A stretch of 64,000 nucleotides of DNA from Lepisosteus oculatus (Eukaryota; Chordata; Actinopteri; Semionotiformes; Lepisosteidae), in NCBI RefSeq assembly GCF_040954835.1, contig NC_090698.1, positions 5,578,501 through 5,642,500 of the forward strand, written 5' to 3'. Of this stretch, positions 10,961 to 23,900 are shown one piece after another; position 1 is the first letter of the stretch, and each line of letters begins with the position of its first letter. Position numbers and translations under genes: made by a program. Under the pieces are notes generated by a model. The model was not told the origin of the DNA. It made no database searches and saw only the letters and a list, made by a program, of their open reading frames with translations.

Positions 10961-13900
10961 CTGATACTCTTATCCTTATATAGACTTCTTCACCCACCCC
11001 GCCCACTGCTATGTAGTTAATTGATATACTATAATTCTGTAAAGTGCTCTGTGGCAAACCATTGAGAAAGGATCTACAGCAAATGAAAGACTGAATGTAA
11101 TGCCTTAAGATTATATGTGCAACACTGTTAAGCCCAAGGAGCACTTGAAGGGAGAAGTAAGGAGGAAATTTCAGTGAAGACCATTTATACCAGGAGCCAC
11201 TGGGTTGTAGCAGAAACCCTGGATGCAGAGCTGATCGAGCTGTCATGTGGACACGGGAGAGTGGTAAGAGGGAGAAGATGTGCTGATTGGGTTGATCTTT
11301 GCAGAACATAGTCACAGACGCGAGCAATTAAAAAAAAATACAAGCAGGAAACAAAAAACTGGAGCAAACCGAGTTCCCCAGACCTGAAAATCATACACAG
11401 GACAAAAAACCTTGAGGGTCCAAGAGAGATACGTGATAGCTATCTGCAGGTCTGCGTACAGACTGATGATGATGTGCTTGGTAATTAGCTCTTCGCTTTA
11501 TAGATTTCTCTGCTTTCACACACGGAACGTAGGTCTAACAAGTTGCACTTTTGCTGCTGGATTAAAACACCTTTACATGCGACACAGGGCCTGCTGCAAA
11601 TGTTCAGGCAAAGGGCTGATGTTTGCAGAATGGTCAGTGAAATGCAAAAGCTTAAGAATTGCAAATGGTTCCGGTGCAACAGGGCAGGTTTTAACATGGC
11701 ACCTTTCAGCAACAAGGATACCCTGGGGGAAACAGTGATGCTCAGCATACTTTGAGAAAACACAAGGGCATCCCCCTTTGAAGAACAGACAGGAGTGCTG
11801 TCAGGCACCGGAACCATGACGTGAAAGCACTGAATCTGATGCGAACAGCCGCTGTTGAAGGTCTGATTGCTGACGGAGGTTGCAGTTGACTGTCAGCCAA
11901 CCAGACTGGAGCAAAAGCTGATTAGTCAGCTTCCAGTCTCCATTTTTAAAAACAGAAAAGACCTATTTAGCAGTTTTTTGCCATGGAGGGTCACTGATGA
12001 AAAGTCCCCAAATCGTGTGAGGCGTGGTTGCTTCCAGGTAGATGCAGAAACGCAGAGGCACTGCCTTCTCCTCTTGGTATCCAGCTGTCATCGCTAACCC
12101 TGCCTGCAGCCGGCCTTCGATGTGGAAACCTCACGACACACGCTGCGCGTTGGCTGAAGAAACTAGAGCACGTTGCAGCACTGCAATGCAGCAAGCATGC
12201 CTAGCCCACTTAAATGTCAGGACTGCCTGTGGCGCAATCTGGGTTAACACGTTCTGGACACACAGCAGTGGCAGTCCGGCTGAAGGTTCCTGCAGTTCCC
12301 ACTCCGTAGGCGTGACAACGATCAAGGCACTGATCTCTGAACACCAGCTTAAACGGCCTCCATGCTGTGTTCCCTGTTGCGCTGGGGTAACAGTCTAGCC
12401 ATCTTTACTACAGAGTGACCTCCATGCCAGTTTCATCTCCGTTGTTTCGGGGTTGGTATTCCTTTAGGATGATCAGATTAGGTTGATGCAACATCTTTTT
12501 TTTGGGACTTGGTACCATTATACGCGAGTGTCTCTTTCCTCCGTCTAAAAACCGAGACAAGACCCAGAGTGGCAGGATCTGCATTGCGAGGGACACACCT
12601 CTGTCCCTCCAGCCGAAAGCTGCTGAGCATGATCACTGCAGGGGTTTTCAGCTACAGAAAACGAAGCTCGGGCTTTCCGGAGGTTCTGGGGAGATTTCTG
12701 GTGCTTGACAGACCTCAAAAGTAACAGACAAAAGACGTTTCTCGCGTTTCGACCACCAGCCACTGACTCATCAGCAGCAAATCCCTTCTATTGTTTTCCT
12801 GTGCAGTCGAGGTTTATTTCTACAGGGCTCCTTCAGTTGCTGACTATAACTCATTACTGTGTGTAAAGCGTTAGTTTGCTTAGTAAGTAATTACATTTAC
12901 ATGCACGTTAATGAATAATACAGTAGATACCTTCTCAGTATGGGTCTCTTTTATGGAATCATGAGCTTCTCTGCCCTAAATATAGCGCTGGGTTAAGTGA
13001 AACCTTTGACCCCAATCAAACCTTTGACCCCAACCTCCCCTTTGCATGATCCAGACCTAGAACTTCAGGGTGCATTTCCCCTCTCCATTCAGAAAGAGGT
13101 TTAGTCATTTTCCTTAGGAATGTGAATTTAATCCATGGCCCAAATTATGACATTGTTATGTGGAGAAAAAAAATGGAAACTAATATTTGCATTCGAGCGA
13201 AAAGCTTTGCAGGTTTGTCTCGTTGGAAAATCTTTCAACGCATTCTTTAAAATCTTTTATCTATTATCTCCAGACTGCAATAATCACTTCACATGTTGTT
13301 CCTCTCCATGTTCTCCTGTTCCAGTGCACATTTTCTCAACTGGTTGTGGGATCAGTCTCCAGGTACAGTATATCCCCACCCTCTGTTCCCTGATTCTGTG
13401 CTTGAAACAGCTCCAGCGATTAATCTGAATGATTTCCCTTGGAAAACCTCAACCCCGTCATCTTTCTCCCAAGACTGAAGAGATCATGTCCCTTCAGCCA
13501 TCCCCACTGGCTGGAGTGGCCTAGTTCTCGTGTTTAAGACTAACTGGATTGCCAGTTGCCGCTGTATTGATTTGCTCCCAGCAGAACGTGAAAGCAGCTT
13601 TCTGTTTCTGCCTCCCACTTCCCCATTCCAGCACGGTTTGCTTCTCTCTGTGACGGTCCCAGGAAGCCTCATACAGATAGAAAAGCGCAATTTATAAAGA
13701 GTCTTGCAGTGTGCTTCGTCCAGGAGGAAGTGTGTACTTGCTTGTGCAGAATATTTCCCTAATTTGCATCAGAACCGTTTCTGCGCTCAGAATAATCAAG
13801 GATTGAACTGGGGGGGGGGTTATCTTACAGTACGACTGTACTTTCTCCTTCAGTACTTGATCGCAGAGTTGTTTTGTACAAACTGCCTTTGGCTGTTTTG

Positions 13901-15410
13901 TTAGGGACGAATAACACACTGAAATCTAAAGTGTCCCTTTTTGTGTGTTTCAATCCTAATATGTAGTAGTACGTAACGGATATTGCTGTTTCAACAGCTG
14001 TCATTCTCTTGCTGGGCCACCCCAGAAACCAAAGTTGAATCAGTCTATTTTGTTTTCCATTGTTTAAATAAACACATATAAATTGAACCATCCGCAGTGA
14101 AACCTTATTCTTTGCTGGAACAATCAAACTCCCTTTCTTGTAAAAAAAGTTCATCAAGCCCACCTGTAAAATGTAAAATGGACTCATGAAAAGACTCATC
14201 TCACACTTTGCAGCTTGGCCAGTGCCATTTCTGTAACAGGAGAGAGCAGAATCAAAAACTGGTTGGGCAGGGTGGCTGTGCCTACGGAGGTAATCCCACA
14301 TTTACCCTGGGAAACTGCAAGGCTTCTCTCCTGTTGGAATACAGGGCCATCCCGAGCCTGCGGATCCTGTGAGCTCATTGCACAGTGCCCAGTCCAGGGA
14401 GTTGCTGGAGGTGCAGTGGGGGTGGGTTAGTATATTTGTCATGCTGTTCTATGTCTAGAATTTGTGTGAAGTCACATAGATGCTCCTTGAGCCAGTGGCT
14501 TTCAAAACCTTGGCGGGATGTGTCTTCATGTCCAAAGCATCCTTTCGCAAAAATGCCAAAGGAACCATCATGAAGACTGAGCCACATGGTCGGCATATCA
14601 GCCTTCCGCGCGAGCTTCTGCATCAGGCCCTGCAGGTGTGTCTATGTCAGCTCCATTTTGTATTGCTGCTGTACGGCCTGCAGCTGTATGCTCTCTCAAG
14701 CCAAGGCTTCTGCTCAGAATGAGGCAGGGCTGAGGGCCGATTACACCGGGCCTAGTATCCTTTAGATTGTACCGTCCAGTCTCCATCACCGTTTTGGATT
14801 ACAAAACTGCCACTTTCCGAGGCCAGAAAATGGAAACAAATATGTTGTGCTTCCTTGTTTAAGAGCAAAAGACAGGAGTAAAAGTGAAAAAATAAAGGGA
14901 AGGAGAGATGATCGAGCGGGGGTTGATTTCCCCCAGAAAAGTGAAAGAGAAATAGGCAGAGCAAAGAGGTCGATGTCACAACAAGCCTTTTTTGAAGTTG
15001 CAGCAAAGGTAAAACTCTGCAGTAGACACGCTGCCTTCACAAGGCAAACTTTAGTCAGTCAACTTGACGAGGTGATAAGAAATGAGACTAAAACTGGGGC
15101 GTGCTATGTGCCATCGTGTATTTCAGCATCCCGCGTGATTCAAGATAGAAAGAGATCGACATTTTTTTCGAAGGAAATAAGAATTGATTACCCTTGGCAT
15201 TACAAACGAGACGCCGGTTGTTTTGTACTCTTTTCAGTCCTGGCTCCTTATTTTACACCCCCCTCAACAGCACAGAACGTGCGCTCTGGAATCGGAGTGT
15301 GCAGTGGAGCCGCCAGGTTACTGCAGGTGCAGAGAGACAGAAGGTGCGAGAAAGGGGGAGACGTCGGAGACGCAGACGGGCGAAGAGACAGAGGACAAGC
15401 GGGGTCTGAC
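10961..15410 (-). other. map4k1 intron 1, proximal part
   Basis: Lies 3' of map4k1 exon 1 on the minus strand. No second exon was recognised from here to the left window edge. Apart from a hammerhead-like repeat remnant at 12728-12775, it holds only short frames and simple sequence. Confidence 0.5.
12728..12775 (-). ncRNA. Hammerhead-ribozyme-like core, probably decayed
   Basis: The minus strand reads ctgatga, a 17-nt segment, gaaa, a short acg/cgt stem with loop, then gtc. This is the order of a hammerhead core (CUGANGA - stem II - GAAA - stem III - GUC). Helix III can form 2-3 bp. Helix II and helix I pair poorly by eye, so activity is doubtful. Penelope-like retroelements and retrozyme-type repeats are known carriers of such motifs. 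Confidence 0.35.
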
Positions 15411-15518
15411 CTTGTAAACCTCTCCATACGTCCCTCCCCCGACCCTGTGCAGGATCTCGAAGTCATCCTGGGGGTTCCGGGTGGAGATATCCAGGGCAGC
15501 CCGGTTCTGAGGGTCCAT
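15411..15518 (-). CDS. map4k1: map4k1 (HPK1) first coding exon
   Basis: The minus-strand start ATG is at 15518-15516. The exon gives 36 codons in phase 0 and ends at a GT donor (gtcaga, reading down from 15410). The peptide has [20 protein letters not shown]: the N-terminal lead of a germinal-centre-type STE20 kinase with the ATP-binding glycine loop [16 protein letters not shown] matches MAP4K1; MAP4K2, 3 and 5 have GAGTYGDV or GSGTYGDV. In other vertebrates MAP4K1 acts in antigen-receptor signalling to JNK. Position next to eif3k, head to head, also matches human. Only this exon is seen; the rest must lie left, most likely outside the window, beyond a first intron of at least 15 kb. Confidence 0.82.
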
Positions 15519-18500
15519 CACTGCTGTGTCATGGCACTGGCCCGGCGCGATCTGGCTGTCAGCGTGGCCCGCACCTCCGCACAATCGAGCTACAGCTCTC
15601 TCCGGCTCTCGAACTCCCTCCCTCTCTCTCTCTGTGGTTCATTTACATCGCCCTTGCCTTATTTCCTGCTGTGTGTGTGTGTGCTGTGTCGTTGTGCGCG
15701 TTTGTCTCTTCTTGCTGCTCCCTGTTGTTTCAGACATCAGGTATACTGGTGCATCTCCAGGTGTCTGGATGTCACAACCTTGTGTGCATGTCCTTAAACC
15801 TGTGTGCAGCTGTCGGCATTGCTTTCTGCCCACCAATATTGTTGTTTGTGTGTGCGTGTGTGTTTGTATTCCACACCCACTGCAAACCTGTCCTAGTTAG
15901 AGACAGTTTTCTCAATTCTGACTGGTTTCCTGTAAGGTTACTTATTACAAGTAATTATTAAACTAAGCAAATGTTGCTAACATCCTTATAAAACAACTAT
16001 TTAACCTGGACTTACTGTAAATACAACAGAAGAGTCTCATGACTTCAAAGTTAGAAGCTACCATATACATCATTCCTGAAAACTACAGGTTATTTAATAA
16101 ACTTTTTTCACCTTATCTACCTTGTTTTCTGTCTGATCTATTTTGTATGAATCTCACAGATTACGTCTTGCTCTGTGCAGGTCCCGGGCACAAGCCCTCA
16201 CCATTTTGTTGTTTGTCTAATGCTAAAACTCGTGGGTGTTTCTACAACACAATGAGCTGTTGTTTTCAGGGTTTTGGTCAGGTAAACTTGCACAGTCAAT
16301 TTAGAAAACAGAGAGCATCAATAAGAGGTCTGTAATTCACTGTCATAAATGCTTCCATTTTCTGAAAGATTTCGTTTGTTTGGCAGAAACCCTGGAGAGC
16401 TGCCACCAGCTCTAGGCGGAAGAAGGAAATGATTTGCACCGCTTTGCAGAAAAGGGGGGCATGTTGGAGCAATTCTCCTAATGTCTCCTGGGTGACGGTA
16501 GGTTTTCTGGGGCTCTTGAAATCGCCAGGAACTTGAGATCTTTCAAAAGAAATATGAATTGGGGAATAAATGAAGCTGCCTTGAAGGGAAGGCTCTGACC
16601 CACAGGTACTGGTGAGATATGCTCTCTCAGAGCGTACACGCTCATCAGAGTGGAGAAGGAACAAGAACAGGCCCTCGGCCCCTCCTGCGCGTGTTGCTGT
16701 GTCCCCCTGCAGTCCAGGCCCAGGAACTGGATGCGCTGGACATGAGCTCTCCCCACGGATGAGAGCGCCTCGAGCCCAAGACCCCGGAACCTAACCTGCG
16801 CGGCTCTGCGAGGGGTCAAGAGCACCCAGGTGAGCGAGGCAAGACCATGCAGGCTCCACCCAGACAGTCGCCGTGTGGCACCAGTGCTAACCAGCCTGCA
16901 GCACTCTGCCCTATGTTGCCGCCAACGTCTCCCCATGCAGATGAAAGCCACTTGATGCTGACTGATTTTGACGGATTTTTTTTGCTCTTCTTTTCTGTCA
17001 TCAGACAAAAGGCAGCTCTTTTCCCAGAGCTGAGCCTGCCTTGAGCCCTGGGAGGAGGAGAGGGCGAATTGTGCTCTGTTGAGTCGCCTGCACTTGTTTG
17101 CTGTATGTGCAGTTGTGCAGAACACACACAGTGCAGCCGGGGAGGGGGGGTGGGAAGATTCGCAGCAGTGGGGGCATGTCAAAGAAAACCAGTTATATTT
17201 AGAAACGGGTGAAGAAGAGGCAGGGACGTTTGGTGCGATGTGCAGCTGTTAACGACTAATAACCTTTTTTTTTTTGCTTTTGTTGGTTATAAAACCTGTC
17301 TTATGAGGGAGGGTCTGTTGTTTTTTTTTGTGTCTGTTTAGTCAATCAGAGACAAGCCCACAGTCTCTGTAAAATAACGGCTAACCTAGACTCTGATGCC
17401 CTCCCACACAGACCATCCACAGTTTTCAGTGCTGTACGATAGAACATAATAGATTACTCCAATAGCCCCTTACACACTGAAGACATTGCCCTTACTTTAC
17501 AGCGTTTACTGTGTCCGCTGCTCTTTGTCATCGGAGTTGTGCTCTAAAAATTGGGTTGAGCTCCAAAAATTGAGAACATTAAAAGTTAATTAAATACAGT
17601 TATTGAGAATAAGAGATATTTCCTGCTGTAAACCAAAAAGAATATAACAGAATAAAACTAGAACTAACTAGCACATAATCTCTGAACTCATTTTAATATA
17701 TTTGGGGGGACTCCAGTTTTATTTGATAATATTTGCATGTGGTTATTTTATTGAGGAAAACAGGAGAACGGTTTTGCAATACAGTCGACAGCTCTAAAGG
17801 TCATCCTGTTTTTCTGGTAGGAAGTCTTCTTCAACCAGACAACTGCCAAAACAGCGTTGCCATGCTAAATTCAGTCAATGCTAGTGTACGCTGTACAGGA
17901 AGTATGTGCAACATGCAATAGATGCATTTTGAATTTCTCGCCTATTTAAAGCAGTTCTAAAATTGCTGCCATGTCTTACATTAATAATACAAGGCTTTAC
18001 TTTTTCAGAGAACAGTTGCCAGATTACTGATTAATGTAAGCTTCTCTTTCCTTATCACTCCTGTGCTAATGCCACTACACTGGTTACCAATGAGCTTCTG
18101 AACATGTGATCATTGTTCTATAATAGTCTATGCTATGCTGCATCAAGTAGGATCTGCTTAACCTGAAAGGCAACTGTGCTTGTTTCCAATCCAATTTTCT
18201 TTCCAGGTGGGGACAGACTCTTCGCTTACTGTTCTCTGCCTGCCTGGAATTCTTCTTTTCCCAGGTTGGCGTGGGAAATCTGAAACTTCACATTAATAGC
18301 AAAACTAGAAAGTGCAGCATATATTGAGTTGGTCACAAGAATGTGCCACACCCACAAGCATAATGTTTTGTCTTAGTGGACATTTCTGACCTATGGAACA
18401 AGTGAATCTCTTTGGCTTACAATAGAGGTTGTTTGTCACAGTGAGCACCCCTTTTCAAAGCTCTTTACACAGTCCTGACACAAGAGGACAATAGTGTACA

Positions 18501-20739
18501 GTGAACGGATTAGCCCCCGTGGCTTCTCACAGTTGGCTGGGAACTGGCTGGGTCACATGGGCTCAAGTGAGGACCAGGCTGTCCTCACTTTGGTTTGCAA
18601 CATGGTGACTCCTGTAGACTTCATTCATTGGAATATCTGTTCCTCATGGGGTATGTTTCTAATTCATTACTGTTAGGTGACACAAGAATTCTGTTATGGC
18701 AGTCTTGCATATCCTAAAGAAAGTATTTTTCTACCTCAAAGTTTGGCAAAGCTTAATAGTTAATAATAATTTGGGATGGAGTGTGTCCTGCTTTTTTAAT
18801 AGTCAGCTTCTGTGGGCAGACACCTCATTCACCCTTTATTTTTTAATTCTGGATGCCTGTAACTGACCAAGGCACCTGCAAACCTGCAAACTTGTGGTAA
18901 TCTGCACAGATGCACAGAAAGGACTACACGGCAAGTTCAGCAGGACTACAATATCTCCAGGAGCAAACCTTTTCAACTAAACCACCACTGCATATTAGTA
19001 AAGACCCGCAAATGGAACCCTCTCAGAATCTAACACGGGTGCATATCCTGTGCATACTGCAATCAGTCGCGCTTCTGAGTACTCACATCAAAATAGCTCA
19101 TTAAGAAATGCAATTGCTGCAGTAACAAATGCAGATGAGGCACAGTGTTAAGCAGCATGAGAATCACAGTATTTGTGTATCTAGTTGTATAATTGGTAAA
19201 AATATACTAGCTTAATGATTACTATCTGCAACGTGCTTGTAAATGTTACGACGAAACAGAACGGCACAGAATTCTGATATCACTCATGTTACTCCCAGGC
19301 CTTTTCTGCCTCATTCCCAAAAGATAATTAAAAAATATTTCAGTATGAAACACTAGCTTAAGAAGGAACGGAGATATGGGTATTCCATTTCCTCTTTATG
19401 ACAGTTATGGAAACCAAGGAGTTTGGTTTAAGTAAAAAAAAAACTGCATTAGATGTTACACTGCAGTGGAAAATGTTTGAAACTATACAAATGTGTATAG
19501 TTGTACAGTAATTCCTTGCATTTGTATAGTATGTTTTCATCTCTTACAGGCAAGAAGAGAGTCACTCGCCTCCCTAATACAGGGCATCAATTCTGCTCCT
19601 GTGAGTCCTCACAGCACATCAGATGGAGACGGACCAAGTGAGAAGCCGGTTCAAACGATGAAATAAGGGAGGCCAGATTGTTGAGGCTCAGAGGGGTAAA
19701 TTTCAGGACACCAGGTTTTAGAACCCTCCCCTTATAGTGTTAGGGGATCTTCAACAACCAAATAGTCTTAAGGTCTCAGAAAAAAAAAAACCATCTCACT
19801 AGATAATGCGTTAGATAATCTGAGGAGTGTTTAAATTAAATTGGTTTATCTTCACAGACATGGTTTTATGACACATCACACAGTAAACAACGATGCCTCT
19901 AATAAATATGAAATGCGGCTAACAACAGGTAGCGCGTTTATTTTGAAAGCACCTTCTGACCAATGTGATATGTTATCCTATCGTGAACATAATGCAGAAC
20001 TGGACGCGATTGAAATTAAAGTGCACGTATCTCTGCTGAAGTCGTGTTCAGTCAGCTCCCCGCCTGCACCCCCGTGTTTTTCGCAAACCCACGGGTTCCG
20101 GTTTACTCTCGAATAGCTAGGGCTCGCAGCCGAAACTCCCCGGGACGATGCGGCCAGTATCGTTCATCCTCCTATAGATCTGCTCAATAAAACGCAGTAC
20201 AGTTATTTGTATTATGAGCTCGCCTACAAGCCAATTAATTGTTTTAATACAAAACCATGTCAGAAAAAAACCGTATTGTTTTCATAGAGTGGGAACTAAA
20301 TAGATTTGGCCTTTGGAAGTGAGCAGGAACTATTTACCGTTGCACCAGCTCGTACCACGTGGTAGGGGCGACGAGCTCACTGGAAGCCGACGAGCAGACC
20401 TGGCGGTCGTTAGTCCATACTGTCACCCAGGAGATGATTGGCTAATTCTAACACATCCCAAACCGCGAAGTATCAAGCCAGTGGAACCTAAGTTTTGATA
20501 GCTTACACGATCAGCGAACGTGAGCAAGCTTCCACTTCTCACTGGGTATATGACGTGTTAATGCCACGCAATAAATGTTCAGTGTTTATTCGCTTTTGCT
20601 GGGTTGTAAACTCGGATCAGAATATTTTTGACGGGGGGGTCGGAGACCAACTTCTGTCTCGCAGAACACATTGAATAAGAGAACAGACTCGCTTGGCTGA
20701 CGGTCTGTGATCAATCAAGATCGCGAGCCCTCGTAGGCG
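15519..20739. other. map4k1/eif3k intergenic region
   Basis: A 5.2-kb divergent spacer. It includes the putative map4k1 5' region on the minus strand, with a GT-rich stretch at 15660-15870. No coding exon was recognised. A possible dispersed repeat lies at 19640-19760 (gaggccagattgttgaggct motif, also near 28880). Confidence 0.5.
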
Positions 20740-20916
20740 CGAGGGGAGAGGTCGCCCTTCTCACGTGACCAGGGACAGTTCCGGTGTCACGGGTTTCTCG
20801 GTCCGATCTCTTCCTTTTTTCTGCTCGGCGGTCCCACGTGTGGTGTGTATCTAGGTTCGGACCGAACCTATCTGGGAGCTTTGGTACCAGCACAGCCCAT
20901 CACCAGGAAGCGAGAT
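20740..20916 (+). promoter_or_regulatory. eif3k: eif3k promoter and 5' UTR
   Basis: There are two CACGTG E-boxes, at 20762-20767 (in tcacgtgacc) and 20835-20840 (in cccacgtgtg). A pyrimidine tract ctcttccttttttctgctc at 20808-20826 resembles a terminal-oligopyrimidine (TOP) initiation site, as found on many translation-machinery genes. A perfect 9+1+9 palindrome spans 20852-20870. No TATA box is seen. The transcription start is inferred, not shown. Confidence 0.5.
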
Positions 20917-23900
20917 ATGGCCTCGACGTTCGAACAAATGCGAGCCAACGTAGGAAAACTCCTACGCGGCATCGACAGGTTGGTGTAGCAGAGTCTTCCA
21001 TTATTCTGTATTAGATGTGTTGGTAAATTGGGTTTCTTTCAAACTGACTGGTCTCATCACTTCCTAACACACTGTTGGATTACACCGTGCTTTGTTATTT
21101 AATGGGTCGATGAGGAAAACTGCCAACATTTAATAAACTAGTAACCTATGATTATCTTTTAAACTCTTTTAAATTATCTTTTAAACTCGGGGCTTGTTTT
21201 GCGCCAAACAGAACTCTGGTTTTTATTTTAACGAAAGGCGAGAGACGTACTTTTTCACAGGTCGGCTTCTCTTATTCCTTAGTCACGGGAAGAACTTATT
21301 CTGTTAGCGAAATCATTTAGATCAGTGGCCTGTGTGCTCAGCGACTTGTATCGTCGCCGGGGTGATGGGTGGAGCGGCAGGAGGGGGGAGAGACGCTGTG
21401 CTGGGTCAGTACGTCCGGCTGTGGTCGTTGGAGCTGCATTTTCGCAAACTCAGCTGATTGCAGGGGGTGAAAGGGCCACAGACAAGCACCCCCTTTATAG
21501 CAGTTTGTAACGATATATCAGAAGGGGCAGCAGCCGTCTTTTGCAGCACAAAATAAACACCAACAGACACGGGAGCTCTTTTATTCCTGCAGCCATAACA
21601 TTGTACAATGAAACTTAAGTTGCATCTGCAATTTCATTACATCTTGGGGGACAAAAAACAAAAGCTGGCCAGTTCTTCCTGGGCACAGTGCTGGTGACGG
21701 CCAGCTAGTGCTTCCTCTAACTGAGTCTGTTCTGCACAGGTATAACCCAGAGAATCTGTCCACACTGGAGCGCTATGTGGAGACACAGGCCCGGGAGAAT
21801 GCCTACGACCTGGAAGCCAACCTGGCTGTACTAAAATTGTGAGTTGTGCTGCTACTCTATAACAATTAAACTGCACTTTCTTGTTGTTTGACACTCACAC
21901 ACTGCATTACCTCATTGTTTGCGTTCACCCCCTGACACGCTGCAGTGTCTCAGAGTGAGCCCGTTCACCCCCGACACGCTGCAGTGTCTCAGAGTGACCC
22001 CGTTCACCCCCGACACGCTGCCGTGTCTCAGAGTGACCCCGTTCACCCCCGACACGCTGCCGTGTCTCAGAGTGACCCCGTTCACCTCCGACACGCTGCA
22101 GTGTCTCAGAGTGACCCCGTTCACCTCCGACACGCTGCAGTGTCTCAGAGTGACCCCGTTCACCCCCGACACGCTGCAGTGTCTCAGAGTGACCCCGTTC
22201 ACCCCCGACACGCTGCAGTGTCTCAGAGTGACCCCGTTCACCCCCGACACGCTGCAGTGTCTCAGAGTGACCCCGTTCACCCCCGACACGCTGCAGTGTC
22301 TCAGAGTGACCCCGTTCACCCCCGACACGCTGCAGTGTCTCAGAGTGACCCCGTTCACCCCCGACACGCTGCAGTGTCTCAGAGTGACCCCGTTCACCCC
22401 CGACGCGCTGCCGTGTCTCGGAGTGACCCCGTTCACCTCCGACGCGCTGCAGTGTCTCGGAGTGACCCCGTTCACCTCCGACGCGCTGCAGTGTCTCGGA
22501 GTGACCCCGTTCACCCCCGACGCGCTGCAGTGTCTCGGAGTGACCCCGTTCACCTCCGACGCGCTGCAGTGTCTCGGAGTGACCCCGCTCACCCCCTGAC
22601 GCGCTGCAGTGTCTCGGAGTGACCCCGTTCACCTCCGACACGCTGCAGTGTCTCGGAGTGACCCCGTTCACCTCCGACACGCTGCAGTGTCTCGGAGTGA
22701 CCCCGTTCACCCCCGACACGCTGCAGTGTCTCGGAGTGACCCCGTTCACCCCCGACACGCTGCAGTGTCTCAGAGTGACCCCGTTCACCTCCGACACGCT
22801 GCAGTGTCTCAGAGTGACCCCGTTCACCTCCGACACGCTGCAGTGTCTCAGAGTGACCCCGTTCACCTCCGACACGCTGCAGTGTCTCAGAGTGACCCCG
22901 TTCACCCCCGACACGCTGCCGTGTCTCGGAGTGACCCCGTTCACCTCCGACGCGCTGCAGTGTCTCGGAGTGACCCCGTTCACCCCCGACACGCTGCAGT
23001 GTCTCGGAGTGACCCCGTTCACCCCCGACGCGCTGCAGTGTCTCGGAGTGACCCCGCTCACCTCCGACGCGCTGCAGTGTCTCGGAGTGACCCCGCTCAC
23101 CCCCTGACGCGCTGCAGTGTCTCAGAGTGACCCCGTTCACCTCCGACGCGCTGCAGTGTCTCAGAGTGACCCCGCTCACCCCCTGACGCGCTGCAGTGTC
23201 TCAGAGTGACCCCGTTCACCCCCGACACGCTGCAGTGTCTCGGAGTGACCCCGTTCACCCCCGACACGCTGCAGTGTCTCGGAGTGACCCCGTTCACCTC
23301 CGACACGCTGCAGTGTCTCGGAGTGACCCCGTTCACCCCCGACACGCTGCAGTGTCTCGGAGTGAGCCCGTTCACCTCCGACGCGCTGCAGTGCCTCAGA
23401 GTGACTCCGTTCACCTCCGACGCGCTGCAGTGTCTCAGAGTGACCCCGTTCACCTCCGACACGCTGCAGTGCCTCAGAGTGACTCCGTTCACCTCCGACG
23501 CGCTGCAGTGTCTCAGAGTGACCATTGTGGCTCTGCGCTGTCTCTCTGAGTCATGGTTCACTCTTGTCTGTACCACTTCTCATCAACTGAAGCTCTGTCT
23601 TTCCTGTAATGTTTCTGCAGGTACCAGTTTAACCCAGCCTACTTCCAGACCACAGTGACGGCTCAGATTCTGCTTAAAGCCCTGACAAACCTGCCCCACA
23701 CTGATTTCACGCTGTGTAAATGCATGATCGATCAGACACATGTATCCTTTTGGGGACCCCTAACTTTCTGTTCAGTAGTTAATCTGTTATAATATGAGTT
23801 TGAACAGCTTAGTTTAGCTGTTAATGGCCAGAGGTCTGCGCAGGTCACTGCCATTGTCTCTCTGCCAGGATTGCTAGGAAGCCCAGGGAGGGGCTTTTTG

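Noticed and set aside
21913-23522. CRISPR array
   Set aside because: Regular repeats have no unique spacers; the setting is a vertebrate intron and the units are contiguous.
21912-23576. Long frames on both strands (up to 391 codons)
   Set aside because: They are read-through of the 39-bp minisatellite; the unit is a codon multiple without stops.
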